From positions 1,772,336 through 1,836,335 of the forward strand of contig NMRA01000016.1 in the NCBI GenBank assembly GCA_002633005.1: a stretch of DNA of 64,000 bases, in the 5' to 3' direction. This document shows, in pieces, positions 37,628 to 49,669 of this stretch. Both the position numbers and the translations under genes were made by a program. Origin of the DNA: Phoronis australis (taxonomy: Eukaryota; Phoronida; Phoronidae). How positions within the stretch are numbered: the first letter of the stretch is position 1; every line of letters begins with the position of its first letter. Under the pieces are notes generated by a model, which was given only the letters and a program-made list of their open reading frames with translations, had not been told where the DNA came from and searched no databases.

Positions 37628-37723
37628 ATACGACTATCATCTTTGGTTTAGCATGAACGATGGAAGTCTGGCCAAACTGACCAACCTTATTAATTCACGG
37701 CTGGCCGGAGTATTGTTGGATTG
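37628..37723 (+). CDS. Plus ZNF gene, N-terminal domain exon with compensating deletions
   Basis: Acceptor TTTTTCAG, donor TTG|GTATTG, 96 bases. Closely related at the DNA level to 53456-53560 on the other strand, but shorter by 7 bases after CATCTTTG and by 2 bases after GGAAGTC. The two losses restore frame, so the middle reads LWFSMNDGSLAKL instead of LCIGTEHERWKSLAKL and loses the conserved RW. Contains the first ATG of this locus (37653). Confidence 0.7.
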
Positions 37724-40700
37724 GTATTGACTTTAAAATCTATGCGATGCTTTTTAAAAAATTATACTAATAATCCCTAATTCAACATTTTAATTGCTAT
37801 TGCGTAACAGTTTATAATTTTTTTTTTCGAACTGGCAGCAAGGATGGAGTGGCTGAACATTTGAAGGATGGCGGTCGCCCAACAAAGTGTAACGTAGTTA
37901 TTCACTCCCAGCCTTCTGTTCGAAACCAGTTTCATCATGATTGAATAATCTTTATGACAAATGCATATAATTGGTCGAGACTGGAGAGGTGAAATAAAGA
38001 GAATAGCATGTAAAAAGTCCACCTTTATTCTCCAGCAGTACAAAACTTATTCGACCAATCAAGTACCATCTTGAAAGCAAATTATTGTTTGTGTTTTATA
38101 CGCTGCTGGAGACAAAACGTGCTTTGTATTATATTTAGGATTAGAACAACAGCACACAGTCATGCTAAACAGTGCACAACCATCAATCTTGAATAATATT
38201 CAAGCTTTTGAACCTACTGAAGTGGAGCTTCACACTAATTCTAGTCTTGGTGCAAACCTGTATAAATATACAGATTTACATAAATCTGGGTAAACAAATG
38301 GTCATTCAAGTGAAATCTAACACGAAATTTCTGTCATTAAATTTACAATCTTCTATGAGTAAACTACATTAGTAATCGGTGTTAAGAAATTGCGGTCCTG
38401 TTGTTATTTTGGTGCTAAATTTGTGGAGCGATCTTATGCGTTGGCTTTCAGTGTCATGAAATAGAACATCACCCATTGGCCAGTTTCTTTTTTAGACTAT
38501 TACTCAATCTACTGGTCATCTTCCTTAAGGTTGCGTACACCTCACAGCAAATTATCGGAATTAGTTCAATTCAAGTTTTTGGTATTCTAATGCAGCATAA
38601 TCATGGTAGTAATGGAGCAGAACTTCTTATTATTCACCTTGTTCATCAGTCTAACCTATTAATGGTTAGTAGTAGTGCAAGGAAATTCAAGCTTAGAGAA
38701 AACACCAATTGAGAAGAAACACTATTAAGCTTGACTCAGCATGGTCAAATTCAACTGTTAAGGTGATGTCCAGGCGTCTCCTGTTTGACAAAATTTTAAG
38801 AAAATATTGCTCTGTAACTCAAATTACCCCCCAAAAGTTTGGAATAAATTTGGAAGCTTCCTTCAAACGGTGCTAAGTCAGGACACATGACTTATTCCTT
38901 GGGCGAGTGAGCTGAGAAAGGAGTGGCACGTCAAACCACTGGATCCATACACATGACTGGTGCCGTGGGCGAGTGAGCTGGGAAAAGTCTTCCACGTCAC
39001 ACCACATAGTCCATTTTGTGACACTGAACGAGAATATTTCCGTTTTTCGATGTGTTTTACGCCTTGGTGCAAGTGATAGCTGTGACAGCCAGTTTTAGCA
39101 TCTCTTAAGCAAATATTGTCTGCCTTACTAAATATTCAGGCATAAAAAGGTTTGTTTGTTTTGGGAAAACGTGCTGCCGTTTGTTAGTGGAGTCTGAAAT
39201 AAATGTGAGTTACAAATGTTTGCAATGTAAACATTCCCAAAATAGATCCTGTGACAAAGTTATGTTCAGTTCTAGATCTGTAACAAAATATTCTGAATTA
39301 TGGAGTTGAAACCAGTTGGCCACGCATGGATGATGGTAGATTATAATCTGCTTTTTCAGCTGCGAACAAATGGTTGGCACGGAAGATCCACGGTACCCCA
39401 GAGATCAGCAACCAGATGCACAAGAGAGGTGAGTTTATTAAGAACACGTGTTGCATAGTGTAAAGAGTGTTGCTTGCTGTGAAATTGTTCTTAATTTCAA
39501 AGATTTGAACCCACTTAGGCCAATAATTATGTCTATTGTAATATTTCTGGTAGAGGGTGTGGTCGGATTGAAATACTGTTCAGACTTTCTTTAAAAGATA
39601 GCGTAGTGCAGACTGAGGTATTCAACATACATGCCCTGAGACACTTGCTATACTTTGGCATGGTAATTTGGTCTATTTTCAAAGCTGTACTCGAGTTTCA
39701 AAAGATAAAAAATACAATCAAGAACTCACCTGATGGGTTTAGCTTTTACTGGAGAAAACCATAGGCAGTGGTAAATGCAACCATGTGGTCAAGAAACATG
39801 GATCTTGTTGGCTAGATAAAAGTAATGGCAAATACTCACTGGCTTCAAAGATAAAGCAATAACAGATTAAAAAAAACCAGAAACTTCAAAGTTAGATTCA
39901 CATTGAGGAGACGTGGCGTCTGTAACGTGTTGACTAATTTAACACTTAACAAATGGCTAAGTCCATGGTTTTTGCAAGAAAAATCAACCTGAAAACCTGA
40001 CAGGTTCTTTGAACAGATGCAATATCCCCAGCTGTAGAAAACACAGTCAATGGCAACAGATGTTGCCAGGATGCACAATAATTTCTTAACAAGTGTGTTG
40101 ACTGGTTAATGTTCCACCACTGCAGAGGATCATCGTCGAGAGAAATTGATTTATTGTTGAAGTGCTCTCTGAAGAATACTTTATGTGTTGGTCACAGAGT
40201 GTGCAGACTGTTACTTTTTGTTTTGATTGTTCTGAAATTTACAATACTCCCATACTGCACTCTAGTGAGAAACCATTTTTGTTTTACTTCCCAATCTTAC
40301 CATTTTCTTGAAATTTTACAAGTTCCTCTATTCTTTGCTAAATCTCTACAAAATTTTGATATGAATTTAAATATTCACAGTTTCTTTTTCACCTCTTTGT
40401 GGTGTTTCATTAACTTCATATTTTGTCGCAGAAAATTTATTGTGACAATACTAACATGCTTGTCTCCAGAAGTAAGTTGTGGTCAGAAGTCATGTGAAAT
40501 GTGTAATGTAATCAGTGTTAACGGTTAGGTTTTACTCACTAAATACAATGCATCTGGGGGTTATTTAATAATTAAATCAAAAGTTGTGACTGACGATCTA
40601 TTTTTCAGTAAATGAAACTGTTTAGTACATATACTTACAACTAGGTGGCATTCACAGGTGCTGAACGAAAACAACGATCTGTGGACTGGAACCGAACCGA

Positions 40701-42269
40701 CAGCTCTGGACCGCAGTTCTCGGTTATTTCAGGTACATGTTGCAACCCTAACAAACAGTGTATTGACCCTGAAATTTTTTCAGTCATAGATAAAATACTC
40801 TATGCCACGATTTGTACTCTTGTTTAGTCATAGATAAAATACTCTATGCCACGATTTCTACTCTAAGACTTGTTTAATTGTGCTTTAGGCTTGAGAAAGA
40901 ACGTACCAAGAATCGTGCCATTATTGGGGCGAACAGTGCTGATAATGTAAGAGACCGTGAGAGACTCAGTTATCCAAAGACTCGACTGTCGCACAAAAAC
41001 TCTGGTGACTCCGGCATGGAGAATGATGGTGATAAAGTAATCGCCATCTGTCAGGCAAAACTAAATGACCCGAGCAAGGGTAGGGGAATCAGTGGTGTGG
41101 AGAATGTCAGAAGATGTGGCAATGAATTATCAGATGATGCGGTATCAATAAAAATTGAGGTTGCTGATGATGAGTACGAACGTTGTGCAATATTTCATAA
41201 CCCTGTGCAATCAAATCACATGTACACTGCTTCTGAGATAAAGGAGAGAAAAGTGACATCTAGTGACGAGTTAAACATTGATAGCAAGACAGGCTGTGGT
41301 TCAGATTTCAGTGAAAGCGAGGAAGATGAGGTGATGGTTAAGTACCGTGACAAAGGGGATCTTGATTTCGTGTTAACTGAACCTGGAAAAAAACGAGGCC
41401 CTTATTCCATGAAACACCACAAAGCAAAGGTTGATCACTCTTGTGATAAGAATAATGCAGACACCAGTCATAAAACACGGACACTAAAAAAAGGCTTGAA
41501 CGTGAAATTTGTTAAAGAAAGGAAAAAGAGGCAGCAGGCGAAATTGGGTAAAGGTTTTTTCAGATTGGATGATCAAAAGGGAAGTGTTCTCAGTAAGCAA
41601 TTTCAACCATATTTGGAAGTTGTCCATGAAGAAGACGTGTCTCCTGTGAAGGACCAGGAGCAAGTCACTTTGAAAAATAGGGCTTTGTATTCGGCTCTAC
41701 AGTCCTGTGAAGTTAACAACAAAGTTGATAATCATGACGCCACTGAATCACTTAGAATGAAGGGTGGAAAGCAGAGTCCAACTTGTGCACGAGATACATA
41801 TCGGTGTAAAGTCTGTGGCGTGACTTCCAAGTCCCTCTCCTCTATTCGCTATCACATTCGAAGAGTAGAGTTGTACGATCCTTCCATGTGTTCAGAATGT
41901 GGTGAAATGTTGCCCAACAAGTCTCAGCTCGCCTATCACAAGCGGTTAACGCACAACAACACGTTTGTCCTGAAGAAATACCGGTGCTCTTATGAAGATT
42001 GCAGCGTTACGAACAAATCTCCCAGTGAGATTCAGAAACACATGGCTACTGTGCACGAGAACAGGCGCGACTACCCTTGTATGTGGGAGGGATGTGGAAA
42101 GTGTTTCAAGGATGGCTATGCATTGAAGGTTCACATGAGGATCCACAATAATGACAAGCCTATAGTTTGCTATTTATGCGGTTTTCAATGTCGCCAGAAA
42201 GCTTCACTCAACTGGCATATGAAGACAAAACACCCAGCAGACACACAAGCGTCTGCTAATCACAAGTGA
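37628..42269 (+). CDS. C2H2 zinc-finger gene, plus-strand copy (ZNF653/692-like), 5' end not found
   Basis: Exons 37628-37723, 39360-39428 and 40889-42269, joined through phase-2 introns that keep frame. The first encodes a diverged N-terminal domain ending RLAGVLLD; the second CEQMVGTEDPRYPRD; the last (459 codons) holds an acidic linker, a candidate SUMO site (IKIE), a basic patch (ERKKRQQAK), a block shared only with its paralogue (RLDDQKGSVLS...EVVHEED) and five C-terminal fingers. Finger 1 (CKVC...H) lacks the second histidine; four others are canonical, the last containing CRQKASLNWHM as recalled in ZNF653/ZNF692. Probably a nuclear DNA-binding protein. No exon equivalent to 57208-57410 was found upstream. 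If ATG 37653 starts translation the protein is about 506 aa; a missed first exon would make it longer. Confidence 0.8.
39360..39428 (+). CDS. Plus ZNF gene, linker exon
   Basis: 69 bases, acceptor CTTTTTCAG, donor GAG AG|GTGAGT, phase 2 on both sides. Encodes CEQMVGTEDPRYPRDQQPDA and QE. Same length and phase as 51577-51645 of the paralogue (YEKMAGAEIPRD). Confidence 0.75.
40785..40880 (+). repeat. Tandem duplication of the intron end before the plus ZNF terminal exon
   Basis: A unit beginning CATAGATAAAATACTCTATG and ending near TTGTTTA is present twice, at about 40786 and 40830. Both copies end close to an AG, so the branch-point/acceptor region is doubled. Confidence 0.8.
40889..42269 (+). 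CDS. Plus ZNF gene, terminal exon with zinc fingers
   Basis: Acceptor TGTGCTTTAG after a locally duplicated intron end, then 459 codons and a stop. The open frame, the parallel order of conserved blocks with 47238-48645, and five finger units at the C terminus make this exon secure. The inter-finger linker HNNDKP between the last two fingers corresponds to the classic TGEKP type. Confidence 0.92.
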
Positions 42270-45200
42270 ATCTCCTGTCAGTAACGGTAACTGAGTTTGC
42301 TGATGATGTTTTGGTCATACTAGTTAGGTTAAACTGTAGCGCTTTCAATGTCCCAACCAGCCGGGTCTAAATCTCCAAGCTTAAAAACCAATTTTTTGAA
42401 AATTGGGTAGTGAATTTCTGTATACTTTAAAATTTTGTAGCTTTTGTTAGCTGCAAACACTTAAAGGAATGACTCTATATGTGCTACATGTATGTGATGA
42501 TAAATCATTTCATAGCATAAATTTATGGAAGTCCACCATCAAATTTACTTGTAACTGCCAAATTTGCGATTTTTAAATAACCAGTTTGATGGCTGATGGT
42601 GCCGGAAACATTCTAATGTGCACTGCAGAACGTCGGACCGTAACGTTAAAGGTGCATTTCACCCTGTTTTGCTGCCTGAACCAAGAATCTAACTTGTAGT
42701 CAATTTGTCCATGTCTCAACAATTCAACTTGGCTGTGGTAAATTTTTCAAACCTCACACTTAGTTTTAGAGTTAATCAAGGACAGCTAAACCTTGAGCGG
42801 AAAAAATGCACCTTTAACTGCAATTCGTCCATACCAGTGGAGATTTTATCATCAGTAAACGGGAAAGTTGGGCTGGCAAAGTAGGGTGTTTTTTAACTGG
42901 ACATTAACTACTGATTCCATTGAACTGTGTAGCACACAGTAGAGGATTAGTGCTGTGCAAGATCTTTACCGTTTCATAGCTGGGAAAATTTGGTATGAAA
43001 CAATACAAAATGGATATTGAAAAAACTTACCTAATGCAATGGACGACTGGATATTCACAAAGTTATGCTAACTGAAATGCAGTATTGTTTCTGACTATAT
43101 TGCCTTCCTTATTTGGTCTATTTGTATGGTTTCCTTAAAGCTCCAGTTCACCGTTTAGCTAGGTGCTGAGAAACGAATATCGAATTTGGTCTTTTACTGT
43201 CAACTAGACTTATAATACTCATCAGGTGATAGGGCTCATATTCTGTTACCAAGAAGACCATCAAAGCCATCAGCGATTCAAAGAAACGCTTCAATTTTTT
43301 GAGGTTAGCCAATGATCCTAAAATTGCGAATTCGAAAATGGCGCGTGTAAGCATACTGTGGCTGGAGTTAGTGACGGAAATGGAGTCGTAAGGAAGATCA
43401 TAAGACCGATTTTATGATAGTAATAGACGTAATTCGATTTCAGTATTTTAACCAGGTAAACTGGGCTAAATATAGCTTTAAGCATTGACAAAAAATGTAG
43501 AGAAATATGAATCAATGTTTGTTCCATATCCGTACATTGCCCGAGTTACATACCGTTCACATGCTGGTTAAAACCTGACTAGCGTTTTCGCTCGTAGCAA
43601 AATCGCCAGTTTGTGAATGGTCGTAAGGATCACTTTTGCTGACGCTTTGCTAGAGGTTTGAGTTACCCCCAAAACTACTGGCGTTTTTGCTAGAACTTTT
43701 GTAGCCAGACCGCTACTCAAGAGCACACACGTGCGCAGCGGTGAGAAGTTTTTGTTCTATCGTCACGTCATTTAATTCAATTGATAGCAGACAGTGTGCT
43801 GTTTTGACTCGAATTTTCGCTTAGTGTCTCGGATGGTAAGAAAGCAAACTGCTGGCGAAAATTACTCTTCGCGGACAGCTCGTCTGTCTGGCTAAATCGC
43901 TAACGTTTTCGACACTCATGTGATCCTAATATTAGTGTCCCATAGCACTATTAGTACAAAGATAAAATGTGCAGTCTGTAGGTTGTATTCGCTTCAACCC
44001 AGAACCCAATAAAGTGCACTAGCTTCAGTGTTGCTTATTTATTACTAGCTGGTAACAGCGCAGTGTCCTTAGGTGCTGTAGTTACCGGGCAGCATTAATT
44101 ACGTAGTGTCGGGTATACACTGTAAGTGTCTCTATTGATGAGGTAACCACTTAATGCTTTCGCTTTTAAGTTACTCGACGTCATTGTTACAGCAAATCGC
44201 GAGTCTGGAGAGATTGAAATCGCTTAGTTTCTATTAGGAACTATTGGTACGCTTGTCCGTGCACGTGACAACATGACCAACGCCGGCGATGCGTGATGCT
44301 GATCAAAGCCGGCGTGTAAGGGCTAGTTTTTCAATAGCTGTACATGCATGTGAGATAAAGACCCAGAACACATTGTAGGGGGCTAACCTCTCTAAGAACG
44401 AAATTAAGACCGGGCTGCCGTGAAAAAGATTTTCGCCAATCTATTTGCCTGAGAAAATTCTGGGATTATGTCGGTCAAACATAGGATCTAATTGGCATTA
44501 TTGGAATTAAATCATCATGCATGAGGAATGTGACTAGTGCTGTCCTATTCGAGGCTGGATAAACCGTCAAGCGCCGGGATAGCTATTTCGTCGTTTTCAT
44601 CTTGCGGTTCCCGCGAGTTGGTACTATAATACATCTTTTGCAACCAAAGTTTTGAAAAATACAGATCAGGTCTCTGTTTCGAAAACTGAGTCGGTGGTGC
44701 AGTATTTCTAGTTACTCATTATTCTCACAAACGATAAATCCACCCGAGACTGGGATCGGGATTTAGTTGTACTCATCGCTTAATTGGCAAATCTTAGTGG
44801 CGTTTCAAAGCTTGTTTACTTGCCTCTACGCAGCCGCGAGAGCGAAAAATGAGAGAGACCTTGGCTAATATTTTTGCTGCGGGTGCCGCTTTTTATGCTG
44901 CCCACATAAACTGTGGGTGTACAGTGTATATTGCCGTCATTTCATTCGTACTTCCGCTACCGTTGCAGAATCTGCCAATGCCTGTGTTGCTATGAAGTTG
45001 GCGACATAAGATGCATGGCGGTTTTCTGACGGATCCGACGGACTACTGGTGTGCCCTCGATAGCAATATTATAATATTTTTTACGTTTTCCCCCGTCATA
45101 TTTCTGAGTCCGTATTTTAGTGCACCGTCTGTCAATATGCCATACCGCTCAAAGGATCATGAAAATAGGCATATGTGCTCATGAAGATCGCGGCAGAGGT

Positions 45201-46226
45201 TGATTTTCGGACTGTGGCCAACTACTGCGGCGCCCCTGTGGCAACTGTTTTTCCGCGTATATGCGCAGCTGTAGGCCTACTCCTTAACCCTTTGAAGCAG
45301 TGGCGGATTTAGGGGGGGGGGGGGNTCGGGTGCGAATTGCTGACTAGCACACATGGTGCGCATCCAGGGGACTCGGAGGGGGGGGGTGAATAATCGATGC
45401 GGCCTGAACAAATCCCGTTTACCTTTTTTTTAGTCAACAGGTCCTCAAACCCAAATATTAGAGACCCCTGCATACCCACATTCTAGGCTGGGCGCGCGTA
45501 TCTGCCCAAATTCTGGTTATTCCTGTGCCCTGGGCCCCCTAACTCAAAATCCTGGATCCGCTCCTATGAAGTATCTTCATTGCGGTGCCACATTAAGGTT
45601 TCTTGGGGCCACAAGGCTGAGTATCAAAACGCCTGGCGCCCTAATGATTACAATTCCCACCTTTCGCCCCAAATTTCTTTTCTGCGGTCGTACATTCGGA
45701 GTTGCTTTACGTGAGATTGAGCTGATCGGTTCCTATTACAAGGACGATGACATGACCTTTCCATTTTCGGATGGTTTTGACGTATTCTGCGCTTTGCGTT
45801 CCAGTTTTGATTAATTTTTTAGGTAGTGAGCCGTATAGTCTAGTTAGGAATATGGATGAACCTTTCCAAGGGACACCTGGGGGACTACGTGTCAATACCT
45901 TGTTGAAGTTTGAGTTAAAAGAGTTTGACAGCTAGTTGAGCATGACAATTTTAAAAGAACAGATAGTACTGAAGCTAAACAAAAGTAACAGGGGGCGTTG
46001 ATACCCACCAAGCACAGCCCAGACACTATAGGTGATCATTATTTTGAATATTCTCAATGAATAAGGCAATGCTAGTTAATTCAATAATATCTTCTAGACA
46101 TGTAAAGCAAGACAGTCAGGAATGCTCTCCTTAATAGGAACACATGTGCCACATTTCATCATAATTCTTCAAGAAGTTGGAAGAATAAATAGACAGAAAA
46201 CAAAGGACAAGAAAACAACAGAAACA
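42270..46226. other. 3' flank of the plus ZNF gene, intergenic
   Basis: Presumed 3' untranslated and intergenic DNA between the convergent ZNF genes. Includes the GGCGGATCC-family element at 45299. No further gene recognised. Confidence 0.5.
45299..45566 (-). mobile_element. GGCGGATCC-family element, larger inverted copy
   Basis: Begins AGTGGCGGATTTAGGGGGG and ends CCCCCTAACTCAAAATCCTG GATCCGC, so the family ends are present in reverse order around a longer interior. One ambiguous base sits in the G run (45325). Confidence 0.6.
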
Positions 46227-46240
46227 CCACTAGGGTGCAC
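46227..46240 (+). promoter_or_regulatory. CTCF-like motif between the convergent ZNF genes
   Basis: CCACTAGGGTGCAC, one mismatch from CCASYAGRKGGCRS. Confidence 0.3.
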
Positions 46241-46503
46241 AACCTTGGACAAATGGGTCCAAATTAAACCAGGCACATTCCTATTGCCAACATGATAGTA
46301 ACTTAAATGCCAAATGTTATGAGCATCCATCCTGGAACTTTGTAGAAATCAAAGGAAAACTAACATACACAAAATTGCCATTAAACCATTCCACAGTAAT
46401 CAGATTTGTCCCAAAACCCACTAAGTTGAGCTCTCCTCAAGAGAAACACATGGCAAATTTCATGAGGAGCCCACAAAATACTTGTCTTGAGATACATGGC
46501 AAA

Positions 46504-46663
46504 AAATTTAAATGCCACAAGAGGGCGCCACAGCAGTCAAACCCATTCAAAAACCACAAAATTTAAATGCCACAAGAGGGTGCCACAGCAGTCCGACCCA
46601 AATTTAAATGTCACAGGAGGGTACCACAGCAGTCCGACCCATTCAAAAACCACAATCAGTCGC
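46504..46663 (+). repeat. Three-copy tandem repeat carrying CTCF-like motifs
   Basis: Units AAATTTAAATGCCACAAGAG GG(C/T)GCCACAGCAGTC occur at about 46504, 46559 and 46600, the third diverged (TCACAGGAGGGTACC). The motif positions are 46515-46528, 46570-46583 and 46611-46624, all in the same orientation. Confidence 0.75.
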
Positions 46664-47237
46664 GCACATCAGTCCCAGAATGAACAGATGACGATTTTCA
46701 TAATAAGAGGCAGAATTCAATAAATAGCCTACACTTGAAAACAGTAAAAGCAACCACTACCTGGCGAAGAATATGTCAAAACCATTTGAAAACAAGAAGG
46801 TGGTGTCCTCTCACTAATAGATACCTATTTAACAAATTTCATGAGAATCTGTCAATGAACTCTGACAATACAGAGGCAAACATAAAAAACTAAAATTGGT
46901 AGTTAGATCCGTCCAAAAATTCGCTCATCCCATTCACGATAGAAAAAGTTTTCAAACCTCCATCCAGGGGTTTTAGAGATACAGCAGTGGATGCCAGACA
47001 ACAGACAGATGGATGGGGATGAAAGTATAATGCACTCACATATTTAAATGTGGGTGCATAAAAGGTTTGCAAACTTGCAAATTGAGACCCTTCTGTTCAA
47101 TTGCGTTTAAGTTGTAATCTTGAAGACACCGAGGTTTAACCAAACGACTGGCATTTATATAAGTAAACATTCTCTGAGAAAACATCAGTATAAAATTTCA
47201 TTTAAGCACTCTCAGCTAACGTTTCACAACAACCGAT

Positions 47238-48645
47238 TCAGTTTTTATCAACTGACAAATCAGTGTCTGTTGAGTGTTTTGATTTCATATGCCAGTTTAG
47301 GGAAGCTTTCTGACGACATCGAAAATCACATAAACTACAAATTATTGGCTTGTCATCAGTGTGGATCCTCGTGTGAATGCGAAGAGCATACGGTTGCTTG
47401 AACCATTTGCCGCAACCCTCCCACGTACAAGGGTATTCTCGCTTGTTTTCATGCACCATAGCTACATGTTTCTCGATTATGCCGGGCGATTTGTTCGTAA
47501 ATGTACAGCCTTCATGAGAACACCTATATCTCTTCGACACAGCACACAAAAAGTTCTCGTGAACTTGTCTTTTGTGAGAGTTGAGTTGACACTTATTGGG
47601 CAACATTTCACCACATTCAGAACACACGCATGGATCGTACAGCTCCACCTCTTCAACATGATTGCAAACAGAGAGAAGACATTTAGATGTGAAGTCACAG
47701 GCCTTACATCGATACATATCTCCTGCAGAAGATGGACTCTGCCTTTCATTGTCCACCCCACGAGACACATCTGGTTCAGAGTTACTGTTTGTGTTATTCC
47801 CACTGTTGGTATCATCTGCATGGACAACCTCCACAAATGGTTGGAACATCTCACTCAGCACACTGCCCAGCTGATCGTCCAACTGGAAATGGCCCTTTCT
47901 GATGCGTCTCTTCTCAACATATTTTACTCTCAACCCTTTCTTTGCTAAACTGGACTTCAGACAGACGTCTGCATCACTCCTAGATTTAGGCTTTTCATTG
48001 ATTGCTTTTTCCCAAACTCCTCTTATTTCACCAGTCTCGCTGAATGCAAAATCAGGATCCTTTTTGACGTCTTCCTTATATCCCAAACCTTCCTTTACAG
48101 TTTCCAACTTCTCACTTCGGCCTGTATAATTATCAGATGCACCCTTTCCAGTCTCTGCTTTCCGATCCCTTACAGGTCGTGTTTTTGTAAACGCAAAACC
48201 AAGATCCTTCTTGTCATCATCCTCATCTCCCTCACACTCACTGAAATCTGAATTACTGTCCATTGCACAATCCTCATTCTGAACATTATCACATCCTACA
48301 GTATGCCTCGTCCCCCTCTTACATACATCAGATGCGGCCTTCACGTCACTTGGTTGTAACGGATTATGAAATACGGCACAAGGATTGTAGCCATCATCTT
48401 CAATTTCCATTTTTATGGACACAGCACCATTCGGTAAGTCATTGCTATAGTTTTTGACATTGCGTGTTAAAACAACATCCCCATGACCTTCGTCAGAGTT
48501 CTCATCACTTCGGCTCACATCGTCTTTACTCTCTTCCTTGCCAGAGTCGCCGGAGTCATCGTCCCATATCTGAGTTGGCGGATAACTGGCCTTACCGCAG
48601 TCTGGCGTTTTAATACATCGGACATTAGGGGAATCTTTATCGGGC
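47238..48645 (-). CDS. Minus ZNF gene, exon 4 with zinc fingers
   Basis: 468 codons and a stop after acceptor TTGTTTTCAG. Begins PDKDSPNVRCIKTPDCGKAS. Carries an internal duplication of the motif KKD.[GD]FAF (DKKDLGFAF and VKKDPDFAF), seen once in the paralogue as GDLDFVL. Five finger units at the C terminus, TDDKP linker before the last. Confidence 0.92.
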
Positions 48646-49630
48646 CTGAAAACAATTCAGGAAAACCATGAAAAACACTCTCAACAGAACGGCACAACAG
48701 ACATTTAGGTTTGAAAAACTGGAAGATTAACTCAGCAATGTTCTCCACACACAAAAATTCAAACAACTCGCGTTTACAACCGCGTCGAAAATTTAGACCA
48801 TTTGGAGTGCGACTGCGTGAATATCATAACGAACAAACGAAAAAATCAATTGCGTGGCATGCTATATAAGCAGGTCATGGCGACCAGTCAAAATAGGTCG
48901 TGCAGAACACATAAGGTGTACACAAGAGTTGTAATATGTACCAAAAATTGCAAGGGGACTTATTATGTGGGCCCTGCTTCAACAGAAACTAATTTCAAGC
49001 TGAGTGATAACAAGGAGAACCCCATTGTTTCACAACTGATAAGGTAGGTGATGGTGTTACAAGAGTCAGTCCCTAAAAATATAAAAACAGGGTGTAAATT
49101 TTCAAAGTCAATCAAATTTAGCGAAGAAATCGACTCTCAAAAAGCAGACAGACAGAAAGTACAATATTGCCACCGCAATAAAATTTGTTAATTGTTATCT
49201 CTTCGAATTCCTCTTTCACAAAGTTAGAGTGAACTGACTCGGGTAATATTTGAAACTCATTTGTTGGTGAGTTTCTGAGTTGTTCACACGCATTGTAAAG
49301 GGTCATTCAACATAATACGGTTAGATTGTCCATAATTCGGCGGGTTGCACTTGACACTAATTGTAGAATAGTGTACACTATTTTTGTCAACCTCAGTCAT
49401 TGCAAATACCTACTGTAAAAATTAAACATCTTCACTTCTAATTACAGTTTCCAAATTATCTGTGACTACAATGTATCTAACACAAAGGCGAGTTATCTCA
49501 AACGTTACTAAGTGACCTTCATTCCAACTAATATGTCAAACAGGCTATGTCAACTAATAAAAGAATAAATTTTCTGAAAGAAAAAGTTAGATTGAAAGTA
49601 TACAAATGTTTTACACTGATGTGCCATTAA

Positions 49631-49669
<39 letters not shown>

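Noticed and set aside
40639-40731. Exon-like segment with good splice sites before the plus ZNF terminal exon
   Set aside because: Including it breaks the frame into the last exon (stop codon) in every acceptor choice, and the minus paralogue has no counterpart.
47361-47948. 195-codon plus-strand frame
   Set aside because: It is antisense to the zinc-finger exon 47238-48645 and resembles no protein.
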